From: an uncultured Prevotellaceae bacterium
Lineage (GTDB): Bacteria; Bacteroidota; Bacteroidia; Bacteroidales; Muribaculaceae
Assembly (NCBI GenBank): GCA_900317835.1
Contig: ONIL01000012.1
Span: 1-58,549 of the forward strand
DNA length: 58,549 bases
Reading direction: 5' to 3'
Shown here: positions 41,640-49,447 of the stretch, in pieces
Position numbering within the stretch: the first letter of the stretch is position 1
Layout: each line of letters begins with the position of its first letter
The notes under the pieces: generated by a model
Told to the model about the DNA's origin: nothing
Databases searched by the model: none
What the model saw: the letters and a program-made list of their open reading frames with translations, nothing else
Program-made: the position numbers and the translations under genes

Positions 41640-42974
41640 ATGGACGAGAAACTGATACCTCTAGTGAGGGTGGGCATCATGAATGAGCCCGAATTGGAAT
41701 TTGTGCTCAATGGCGAGTACCGGGTGAATGGGACTGCATGCGTCGGCGCCCATCAGGCCAGATATGCCGATGGGCAAATCGAATGGAACGGCCAGCGCTA
41801 CAGTGAGCTGCTGTTTGAGCCGCAGGATCCCGAGGCTGCCTCGTTTACACTCAAGGGCGTGACCATCGGTGTGAGCTTCCACTGGAAACGTCAGGAGGAC
41901 CAGACATTCAAAGGTGCGCTTCACATCATTGTCGAGAACGGCAAGTTAACGCCAATCAACGTGCTGAGCGTCGAGGACTATCTGTTGAGCGTGATTTCCA
42001 GTGAGATGAGTGCAAATGCGTCTCTTGAACTTCTCAAGGCCCATGCCGTGATTTCGCGCAGCTGGCTGCTGGCACAGATTCATAATGACAAGGCTACCAT
42101 GAAGTCTGAAAGCCGTCCTGATGCCACGGGCGAGATGATGGATACCCCCGAAGAACTTGTCAAGTGGTGGGATCGTGACGACCATGTGAATTTCGACGTG
42201 TGTGCCGATGACCACTGTCAGCGCTATCAGGGTATCACCAGGGCTACCACCGACAAGGTGGATAAAGCCGTTCGCGCTACTTGGGGCGAGGTGCTCATGC
42301 ATGGCGGTGAGTTGTGTGATGCCCGTTTCAGCAAGTCGTGCGGAGGCGTGATGGAGGAATTTGAAAACTGCTGGGAACCGCATCACCACGACTATCTAGA
42401 GGCACGGCGTGACGGCGAAAACGAGGAGGACTATCCCGACCTCACCCGCGAAGACAATGCCGCTGAGTGGATTTTGTCTAGTCCCAGTGCCTTCTGCAAC
42501 ACTACCGACCCCGAAATCCTGTCCCAAGTTCTTAACGACTACGATCAGGAGACCAAGGACTTTTATCGCTGGAAGGTGGAGTACACCCAGGCCGAAATCG
42601 CTCAGCTCATCCATGAGCGCACGGGCATTGATTACGGTCGCATCCGTGACTTGCAGCCAGTGGCCCGCGGCACGAGTGGCAGGCTGTACCGCCTGCGCAT
42701 TGTGGGTGAGAAACGTGAACGCATCATCGGCAAGGAACTGACCATCCGCTACGCCTTGTCGCCATCATGCCTGTACAGTTCAGCCTTCGTTGTCGAGAAA
42801 CACGACGTGGACGATGACGGTTATCCCGCTAAATTCGTTTTGCGTGGTGCGGGTTGGGGACATGGTGCCGGCCTGTGCCAAATCGGGGCTGCCGTCATGG
42901 GCGCCCGAGGCTACGATTACAAGCAGATCCTGCTGCACTATTTTGTGGGTGCCAGCATCGAGAAAAGATATTGA
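41640..42974 (+). CDS. SpoIID/LytB-domain protein
   Basis: A 444-residue protein. The core SpoIID domain shows VEDYLLSVISSEMSANASLELLKAHAVISRSW (catalytic-type Glu and Arg region), FSKSCGGVMEEFENCW and the closing GAGWGHGAGLCQIGA plus YKQILLHYFVGA. SpoIID proteins are lytic transglycosylases that cut glycan strands lacking stem peptides. No clear signal peptide is visible: the N-terminus MDEKLIPLVRVGIMNEP is not hydrophobic, which is odd for a wall enzyme, so a cytosolic or alternatively exported role is possible. Its place before AmpG and NamZ fits release of wall sugars. Confidence 0.87.
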   Translation: MDEKLIPLVRVGIMNEPELEFVLNGEYRVNGTACVGAHQARYADGQIEWNGQRYSELLFEPQDPEAASFTLKGVTIGVSFHWKRQEDQTFKGALHIIVENGKLTPINVLSVEDYLLSVISSEMSANASLELLKAHAVISRSWLLAQIHNDKATMKSESRPDATGEMMDTPEELVKWWDRDDHVNFDVCADDHCQRYQGITRATTDKVDKAVRATWGEVLMHGGELCDARFSKSCGGVMEEFENCWEPHHHDYLEARRDGENEEDYPDLTREDNAAEWILSSPSAFCNTTDPEILSQVLNDYDQETKDFYRWKVEYTQAEIAQLIHERTGIDYGRIRDLQPVARGTSGRLYRLRIVGEKRERIIGKELTIRYALSPSCLYSSAFVVEKHDVDDDGYPAKFVLRGAGWGHGAGLCQIGAAVMGARGYDYKQILLHYFVGASIEKRY

Positions 42975-43020
42975 TGTATTCGCCATCACATGTTAGATAA
43001 TCATAAAATAATCTATTGAT

Positions 43021-44355
43021 ATGAAAGAAATTGAGGTTGAATCCAACAAAAGAAACCCGTGGTTGTGGATTACCACGCTGTATTTTATTGAAGGAATCCC
43101 CTATTTTCTGGTGAACGAGATTTCAGTGATCTTGTTCAAGAAGATGGGTGTTCCTAATGGACAGATGGCGTTGTTCACGAGTCTGATCTATTTGCCGTGG
43201 GTGATCAAGCCCCTGTGGAGCCCCTTTGTAGATATCATCAAGAAAAAACGTTGGTGGATCACAACCATGCAGATTATCATGGCCCTGACGCTGATTCTGC
43301 TCACGGTCACCTTGCCGTCACCTGGCGAGGCGATGATACAAGCCGGGACGACCCCCATCAGCCTGTTCACGATTACGCTGATATTCTTTATCATCACGGC
43401 CTTTGCAAGTGCGACCCATGATATCGCTGCCGATGGCTTCTATATGTTGGCGCTGTCGCAGAAGAACCAGTCTGCCTTTGTTGGTGTCCGCTCGACGTTT
43501 TATCGTCTTGCTAACATCTTCGGTAACGGCGTTCTCGTGTGGATTGCTGGTTACTTGGAGACCAAGACGTCGATACCGCAGGCATGGAAAGTGACGATGG
43601 GCATCGCTGCGGCCATCTTGTGTTTGTTCTCGTTGTATCATCTCTTCATGATTCCTCGCCCTGCTAGCGATAAGCCGTCAATCCAGGGCTCGTTCAAGTC
43701 TAACAGTTCGGCAATCATGGCTGAGTTCGGCCGCACCATCGCCACCTATTTCACCAAGCCTGGTGTCTGGCTCGCCATTGCCTTCATGCTGCTTTACCGT
43801 TTGCCCGAGGCCTTCTTGTTGAAGATGTGCAAACCATTCCTGCTTGACCCGACGGACAAGGGAGGCTTGGCCATGACAACTCAGGATGTGGGCCTTGCTT
43901 ATGGTACGCTGGGCGTTGCGGCTTTGCTTGCCGGAGGCATCTTGGGCGGCATCTTTTCATCAAAAGTGGGACTGAAAAAAGCTTTGTGGTGGATGGCTGC
44001 CTGCATGACTCTGCCGTGCCTCACTTTTGTGTATCTGTCGATGCAGTTGCCTGCCAATTTCTATGTGATTGCGATATGCATCATCATTGAGCAGTTTGGT
44101 TACGGATTTGGTTTCACGGCCTATATGCTGTACATGATGTACTTCTCTGAAGGCGAGTTCAAGACATCGCACTATGCCATTTGCACGGCCTTCATGTCGT
44201 TGAGCATGATGATTCCCGGCATGTTTGCCGGTTACTTGCAGGAGTCGATGGGATATGCCGCGTTCTTCTGGCTGTCATTCGCCTGCAGCATCGCCACGAT
44301 TGCTGTGACATTCTTTGCCGACCGCAAGATTGATCCCGATTATGGCCATAAATAA
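43021..44355 (+). CDS. AmpG-like MFS permease
   Basis: A 444-residue major-facilitator protein with about 12 membrane helices. YFIEGIPYFLVNEISVILFKKMG and ATHDIAADGFYMLALS are the AmpG-type motifs (helices 1 and 4). AmpG proteins import muropeptides or anhydro-disaccharides across the inner membrane. Its place between the SpoIID-like gene and the NamZ gene supports uptake of wall fragments. The exact ligand is unknown. Confidence 0.88.
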   Translation: MKEIEVESNKRNPWLWITTLYFIEGIPYFLVNEISVILFKKMGVPNGQMALFTSLIYLPWVIKPLWSPFVDIIKKKRWWITTMQIIMALTLILLTVTLPSPGEAMIQAGTTPISLFTITLIFFIITAFASATHDIAADGFYMLALSQKNQSAFVGVRSTFYRLANIFGNGVLVWIAGYLETKTSIPQAWKVTMGIAAAILCLFSLYHLFMIPRPASDKPSIQGSFKSNSSAIMAEFGRTIATYFTKPGVWLAIAFMLLYRLPEAFLLKMCKPFLLDPTDKGGLAMTTQDVGLAYGTLGVAALLAGGILGGIFSSKVGLKKALWWMAACMTLPCLTFVYLSMQLPANFYVIAICIIIEQFGYGFGFTAYMLYMMYFSEGEFKTSHYAICTAFMSLSMMIPGMFAGYLQESMGYAAFFWLSFACSIATIAVTFFADRKIDPDYGHK

Positions 44356-44377
44356 ACGTTCAACCCCGATAATTTAT

Positions 44378-44438
44378 AATGCGAATTCCACGAATTAAAC
44401 AAATTAGTGAAATAAGTAGAATTAGCGTAATTCGTATT
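44378..44438. repeat. Palindromic intergenic element, short version
   Basis: A 61-base element whose ends AATGCGAATT and AATTCGTATT are near-perfect inverted repeats. It matches the ends of the longer element at 38941-39064. It lies in the 102-base gap before the NamZ gene. Confidence 0.6.
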
Positions 44439-44457
44439 AAAAGAAAAGAATAGGAAT

Positions 44458-45714
44458 ATGAAAAAGATAGTTTTGATATTGATAGTGGGTGTGCTGGCGG
44501 TGATGACGGCCGGAGCGGTCGTCAAGCCTGGTGTGGAGGTGCTGCGTGACGGCGGTTTTGCACAGTTGCAGGGCAAGCGTGTGGGGCTGGTGACCAACCC
44601 CAGCGGCATAGACAACAACCTCAAGAGCACCGTTGACATCCTCAACGAGGCGCCTGGCGTCAAGCTTGTGGCGCTGTTCGGCCCTGAGCACGGCGTGCGC
44701 GGCAATGCCCATGCGGGCGATGCCGTGGGCGATGCTGTGGACCCGCTGACGGGCATCAAGATGTATTCACTCTTTGGCAAGACCCACGAACCGACGGCCG
44801 AGATGCTTCGGGATATCGATGTGCTCGTGTATGACATTCAGGACATCGGGTGCCGCAGCTACACGTTCTATGCAACGATGGGCGTGTGCATGCAGGCATG
44901 TGCTAAGTATGGCACTGAGTTTATGGTACTCGACCGTCCTAACCCATTGGGAGGCAACAAGGTCGAGGGCAATCTTGTCGAGCCGGGCTATTTCTCGTTC
45001 GTGAGCAAGTATGCTATCCCTTACCTTTATGGTCTCACACCTGGCGAGTTGGCCACTTTCCTCAACGAGGAAGGCATAATCGCCCAGGAGTCTAAAACTG
45101 GCCTCAAGTGTAAATTGACCGTCATCCCGATGGAGGGCTGGACGCGCGACATGAAGTTCCGTGACACGGGCATGCCATGGGTGCTGCCTTCACCGCAGAT
45201 TCCTGCGCCCGAGAACGCCTTCTTTTATCCCGTGTCGGGTATCTTGGGCGAACTTTACATCTTCAACACGGGTATTGGCTACACGTTGCCTTTCGAGACG
45301 TTTGCCGCCTCATGGATCAACGCCGACTCGCTGGCGATGCGCATGAATGCCTTGAATCTGCCGGGCATGCATTTCCGCCCCATCAACTACAAACCGTTCT
45401 ATGCTTTGAGCGTTGCGGTTGACAAGTCTCTGCAAGAGGTGCACGGTGTGCAGATTTACATCACCGACCTCGATGCTGCAAACCTGTGCCTGACGCAGTT
45501 CTACTTCCTGCAGGTCATCCACGAGATGTATCCCAATGTGGAACTGTTCGAGCAGAATCCCAAGCGTTATGCCATGTTTGACAAGGTATGTGGCACCAAG
45601 GAAATCCGCGAGCGCTTCATCAAGCGCTACCGTGTCGAGGATATCGCCGACTACTGGAACAAGGATGTTGATGTCTTCCGCATCCGTTCTGCAAAATATT
45701 ACCTATATCATTAA
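44458..45714 (+). CDS. Exo-beta-N-acetylmuramidase, NamZ type (DUF1343, GH171)
   Basis: A 418-residue protein with a signal peptide (LILIVGVLAVMTAGAVV). GKRVGLVTNPSGID, LFGPEHGVRG (with the likely catalytic Glu), VYDIQDIGCRSYTF and VLDRPNPLGG are the DUF1343 signatures. NamZ enzymes release MurNAc from the non-reducing ends of peptidoglycan fragments in the periplasm. The transporter, kinase and MurQ genes directly downstream complete a route from wall fragment to GlcNAc-6-phosphate. Confidence 0.92.
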   Translation: MKKIVLILIVGVLAVMTAGAVVKPGVEVLRDGGFAQLQGKRVGLVTNPSGIDNNLKSTVDILNEAPGVKLVALFGPEHGVRGNAHAGDAVGDAVDPLTGIKMYSLFGKTHEPTAEMLRDIDVLVYDIQDIGCRSYTFYATMGVCMQACAKYGTEFMVLDRPNPLGGNKVEGNLVEPGYFSFVSKYAIPYLYGLTPGELATFLNEEGIIAQESKTGLKCKLTVIPMEGWTRDMKFRDTGMPWVLPSPQIPAPENAFFYPVSGILGELYIFNTGIGYTLPFETFAASWINADSLAMRMNALNLPGMHFRPINYKPFYALSVAVDKSLQEVHGVQIYITDLDAANLCLTQFYFLQVIHEMYPNVELFEQNPKRYAMFDKVCGTKEIRERFIKRYRVEDIADYWNKDVDVFRIRSAKYYLYH

Positions 45715-45727
45715 TAATCAGAAGTGT

Positions 45728-46888
45728 ATGGCAAAAAACGATAAACGATTGTTGTCGCTTGACATCCTGCGCGGTATCACCATTGCGGGAATGCTGCTGG
45801 TCAATAATCCGGGCACGTGGAGCTATCTTTACCGTCCATTGGCACATGCCGAGTGGATTGGTCTGTCGCCCACCGATCTGGTATTCCCGTTCTTCATCTT
45901 CTGTATGGGTGTATCGATGGCCTTCTCGCTCAAGAAGTTCAATTACAAGCTCTCTGGGCCGTTGATGTGGAAGATTGTACGCCGCACGCTCATCCTGTTC
46001 TTCATCGGTTGGGCAGTACAGTGGTTCGGTCACCTTGTACGAGGTCTGATTAATGGTGATCCTTTCAAGGATGCAGTCAACAATCTCGACACGTTGCGTT
46101 ACTTGGGTGTGTTTCAGCGGTTGGCGCTGGTCTATTTCTTCGGATCGCTGTGTGCGGTATTTTTCAACCGCAAGTTCATCCCGTGGCTTGTAGGCATCAT
46201 TCTGGTCATCTACGCCTTGATTTTAGGCCTGGGACACGGTTATGACTTCACGCTCCAGAACATCATCGCCCAAATCGATAACAGTGTGCTGGGCACTGAC
46301 CACATGTACCACGAGCATGCCTTCGGCGAGAGCCTCTCATTTGACCCTGAGGGTATATTGAGCACCTTGCCGTGTATCGCCCACGTTCTAATCGGTTATC
46401 TGGTAGGCCGCATGATTTTGTCGGTACATAACAATACCGAGCGTGTGACCAAGATGCTGCTGTGGGGCACCTTGCTGCTGCTGGCCGGCTGGCTGTTGCA
46501 GTATGGAATCCCCTGCGGCAAAAAGATGTGGTCATCGACGTTTGTGATGATTACCTGTGGCATGGCGATGTGCATCCAGGCAATGCTCATCTATTTCGTC
46601 GATATCAAGGGGCACAAGGGAAGTTGGGGACGCTTCTTTGAGTCGTTCGGTGTCAATCCTTTGGCTATCTATTTGCTGGGAACAGTGCTGTCAATCCTGT
46701 TTGGCGCTATTCCCGTCGGTCATGACATTGACGGTGGCAATATCTCTATCCACAGCGCGGTTTACCACTTCTTCCAGAGCTTCTGTGACGAGTACACTGC
46801 ATCGGCACTGTATGCCATTGCATTTGTCCTGCTCAACTGGATAGTTGCCCATATTCTCTACAAGAAGAAAATATACATCAAAATCTAG
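45728..46888 (+). CDS. MurT-like MurNAc transporter (COG4299/DUF5009 type)
   Basis: A 386-residue protein with about ten membrane segments. RLLSLDILRGITIAGMLLVNNPGTW and WIGLSPTDLVFPFFIFCMGVSMAF are the markers of the COG4299 heparan-glucosaminide acetyltransferase-like family. As I recall the literature, the Tannerella forsythia protein in the same position, before a kinase and MurQ, is a MurNAc importer (MurT). Transport is therefore the favoured role over acetyl transfer. The ATG at 45728 is 13 bases after the NamZ stop; the open frame upstream of it is shadow. Confidence 0.8.
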   Translation: MAKNDKRLLSLDILRGITIAGMLLVNNPGTWSYLYRPLAHAEWIGLSPTDLVFPFFIFCMGVSMAFSLKKFNYKLSGPLMWKIVRRTLILFFIGWAVQWFGHLVRGLINGDPFKDAVNNLDTLRYLGVFQRLALVYFFGSLCAVFFNRKFIPWLVGIILVIYALILGLGHGYDFTLQNIIAQIDNSVLGTDHMYHEHAFGESLSFDPEGILSTLPCIAHVLIGYLVGRMILSVHNNTERVTKMLLWGTLLLLAGWLLQYGIPCGKKMWSSTFVMITCGMAMCIQAMLIYFVDIKGHKGSWGRFFESFGVNPLAIYLLGTVLSILFGAIPVGHDIDGGNISIHSAVYHFFQSFCDEYTASALYAIAFVLLNWIVAHILYKKKIYIKI

Positions 46889-46913
46889 CTAATAATTTAA
46901 AACTCAAAATATT

Positions 46914-47765
46914 ATGATGATTCTTATTGCTGACTGCGGCTCCACCAAGATCAACTGGACGCTGCTTAATGGAAAAGAGAAGGTAGCGCAGATTTTCACT
47001 ACTGGTATGAATGCCTTGCTGCTCACCGAGGAGGAGATGAAGGAGCAGATCAAGCGTGAATTGATGCCTCATCTGACCAACTACAAGGTGGATGAGATTC
47101 ATTACTATGGCGCCGGCATTATTTCTGACGAAATCAAGCAGCAGGTGGTCAACGCCCTTCGCGCCAATCTGCCCAGTGCCGGCAAGATTGAGGTGGCCAG
47201 TGACCTGCTGGCAGCAGCCCGCGCCGTGTGCGGTCGTGAACCCGGTATCGCCTGTATCATGGGCACTGGCAGCAACTCGTGCTACTATGATGGCGAGAAG
47301 GTGGTGCTTAACGTGTCGCCGCTGGGCTATATCCTGGGCGACGAGGGCAGTGGCGCCGTGCTGGGCAAACTGCTCGTGGGCGATGTGCTCAAGAAACAGT
47401 TGCCAGAGCACCTGTGCGAGAAGTTCATGAAGGAATACAATTTGGATTACACGACCATCATCACTTCGGTCTATCGCAAGCCTGCCGCCAACCGCTTCCT
47501 GGCTCAGTTTGCCCCCTTCTTAGAGCACAACATCGATGAACCGTCAATCCACCGCATCGTGCTGCGCTCGTTTACCGATTTCTTTACCCGCAATGTGGCA
47601 AGCTACCCCAATTACAAGGAACTGCCATGCAATTTTGTGGGCTCCATCGCATTCTGTGAGAAGGCGGTGCTTCAAGAAGCCGCCCAGGCACTGGGCATTA
47701 CCATCGGCACCGTGATCAAGGATCCGATGGAGGGCCTCATGAAGTATCACTCGACTGATGAGTAA
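46914..47765 (+). CDS. BadF-family MurNAc/GlcNAc kinase (MurK-like)
   Basis: A 283-residue ASKHA-fold kinase. The phosphate-1 motif is intact (ILIADCGSTKINW). Also seen are YYGAGI, ASDLLAAARAV, IMGTGSNSCYYDG and LGDEGSGAVLG. It would phosphorylate imported MurNAc (and perhaps GlcNAc) at O6 with ATP, making the MurQ substrate. It lies 25 bases after the MurT-like gene and 18 before murQ. The kinase-like gene at 31846 is a diverged paralogue. Confidence 0.88.
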   Translation: MMILIADCGSTKINWTLLNGKEKVAQIFTTGMNALLLTEEEMKEQIKRELMPHLTNYKVDEIHYYGAGIISDEIKQQVVNALRANLPSAGKIEVASDLLAAARAVCGREPGIACIMGTGSNSCYYDGEKVVLNVSPLGYILGDEGSGAVLGKLLVGDVLKKQLPEHLCEKFMKEYNLDYTTIITSVYRKPAANRFLAQFAPFLEHNIDEPSIHRIVLRSFTDFFTRNVASYPNYKELPCNFVGSIAFCEKAVLQEAAQALGITIGTVIKDPMEGLMKYHSTDE

Positions 47766-47783
47766 CATTAAAAAGACAGAATT

Positions 47784-48599
47784 ATGGCTTTTGTGAAAAT
47801 TAGCGAACAACCATCGCTCTACGATAACCTGGAGAAGAAATCGGTGCATGAATTGCTCACCGAGATCAACCAGGAGGACCACAAGGTGGCCGATGCGGTG
47901 AAGCTTGCGATACCGCAGATTGAGCGCCTGGTCACGGGCATCGTCGAGCGAATGAAAAAAGGCGGGCGCATCTTCTATATGGGTGCCGGCACAAGCGGCC
48001 GCTTGGGAGTGCTGGATGCCAGCGAGATACCGCCCACCTTCGGCATGTCGCCAGGGTGGATAATCGGTCTCATCGCTGGTGGTGATACAGCTTTGCGCAA
48101 CGCCGTCGAGAATGCCGAGGATGATACTGAGCAGGGCTGGAAAGACCTGCAGGAGTATAACGTCTCGCCGCTCGACACGGTTATCGGCATCGCGGCATCG
48201 GGCACAACGCCTTATGTCATCGGCGCCTTGCGCGACGCGCGAGCCAACGGCTGCCTCACCGCCGCTATCACGAGCAACCCTGACGCTCCCGTGAGCGAGG
48301 TGGCCGAGATACCCATCGAGATGATTGTAGGCCCCGAGTTTGTGACTGGCAGTTCCCGCATGAAGAGCGGAACGGGCCAAAAACTCATCTGCAACATGAT
48401 ATCGACCACTGTGATGATTCAAATGGGGCGCGTTAAGGGCAACAAAATGGTCAACATGCAGCTTACTAACCAGAAACTCGTGGATCGTGGCACCCGTTGG
48501 CTCGTCGAGGAGCTGAAGATCCCCTATGACGACGCTAAGCGCCTGTTGTTGCTCCACGGATCGGTCAAGAAGGCTATTGATGCCTACCGCGGCCAGTAA
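47784..48599 (+). CDS. murQ: N-acetylmuramic acid 6-phosphate etherase
   Basis: A 271-residue SIS-domain enzyme. GAGTSGRLGVLDASEIPPTFG and IAASGTTPYVIGALRDARANG are diagnostic for MurQ, with VVGPEFVTGSSRMKSGT-like sequence (here IVGPEFVTGSSRMKSGTG) nearby. It cleaves the lactyl ether of MurNAc-6-phosphate to GlcNAc-6-phosphate and D-lactate in the cytosol. It is the last gene of the salvage run; a 185-base gap follows. Confidence 0.96.
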   Translation: MAFVKISEQPSLYDNLEKKSVHELLTEINQEDHKVADAVKLAIPQIERLVTGIVERMKKGGRIFYMGAGTSGRLGVLDASEIPPTFGMSPGWIIGLIAGGDTALRNAVENAEDDTEQGWKDLQEYNVSPLDTVIGIAASGTTPYVIGALRDARANGCLTAAITSNPDAPVSEVAEIPIEMIVGPEFVTGSSRMKSGTGQKLICNMISTTVMIQMGRVKGNKMVNMQLTNQKLVDRGTRWLVEELKIPYDDAKRLLLLHGSVKKAIDAYRGQ

Positions 48600-48784
48600 T
48601 TGTTAACAATGGTGGCGTATCATTATTATTTTCCGGCGGGACGATAACCGCCCTGCGGACGGGGAATTACTCAAATGATAATTTAAAATCGGTATAAGCA
48701 TTATAGTATTGTTTATTTTTCCGTGCTGCAGCATGGTCAATATGCCGAGATATGATGACGCAACCATACAGTAGACCAGGAATA

Positions 48785-49438
48785 ATGAAAAGGATAGTAT
48801 TATTGATGGTGACGGCACTCGTGTGCCTTACGGTGGTCGCACAGGCCAACCAGGACCCGTATTATGCCCGTCGGGCGACCCTCTTTGACGAGTTGCCCAT
48901 TGGCAAGAAGGACATCGTCATGCTGGGTAACAGCCTCACCGACGGCTGTGAGTTCAATGAACTGCTGGGCAACCGCCACATCAAGAACCGTGGCATCGTG
49001 GGCGATATCGTGCAGGGACTCATCGACCGCATTGGCCCTATCATTGAGGGCCAACCCCGCAAACTGTTCATCATGAGCGGAGTCAACGACATCTCTCACG
49101 ACGTCGGTGCCGACAGTATCGCCCGTGCGATGGAGAAACTGATTGTGATGATCAAAAAAGGCTCTCCAAGAACAAAAATTTACCTCCAGAGCCTGTTGCC
49201 GTTCAACAATGAGGTGCGCGAGTGGAAACTGCTTAAGGGCCATGACCACGTTGTTGTCGAGGCCAATGTGTTGCTTGAACAAGTCGCAAAACGCCAAGGG
49301 GTGACGTGGATCAACTTGTACCCGTTGTTTGCCGATGAGAATGGTCACTTGCGTGCCGACCTCACTAATGATGGCCTTCACCTCATGGGCAAGGGGTATC
49401 TCATCTGGCGTGATGCGATACGTCCTTATATCAAGTGA
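48785..49438 (+). CDS. Secreted SGNH/GDSL hydrolase
   Basis: A 217-residue protein with a signal peptide (IVLLMVTALVCLTVVAQA). The SGNH blocks are GNSLTDG (Ser), the GDIVQGL glycine region, SGVNDI (Asn) and DGLHLMGKGY (Asp and His). It is likely an esterase removing acetyl groups from sugars in the periplasm; substrate unknown. Given its place after murQ it might deacetylate wall sugars (inference). The ATG at 48785 begins the signal peptide; an upstream ATG at 48752 is in frame but adds a hydrophilic leader. Confidence 0.87.
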   Translation: MKRIVLLMVTALVCLTVVAQANQDPYYARRATLFDELPIGKKDIVMLGNSLTDGCEFNELLGNRHIKNRGIVGDIVQGLIDRIGPIIEGQPRKLFIMSGVNDISHDVGADSIARAMEKLIVMIKKGSPRTKIYLQSLLPFNNEVREWKLLKGHDHVVVEANVLLEQVAKRQGVTWINLYPLFADENGHLRADLTNDGLHLMGKGYLIWRDAIRPYIK

Positions 49439-49447
49439 TACTTGTGA

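Noticed and set aside
48600-48784. A terminator after murQ
   Set aside because: Only a 4-base-pair hairpin (CCGC-CCT-GCGG) without a T run is visible, too weak to call.
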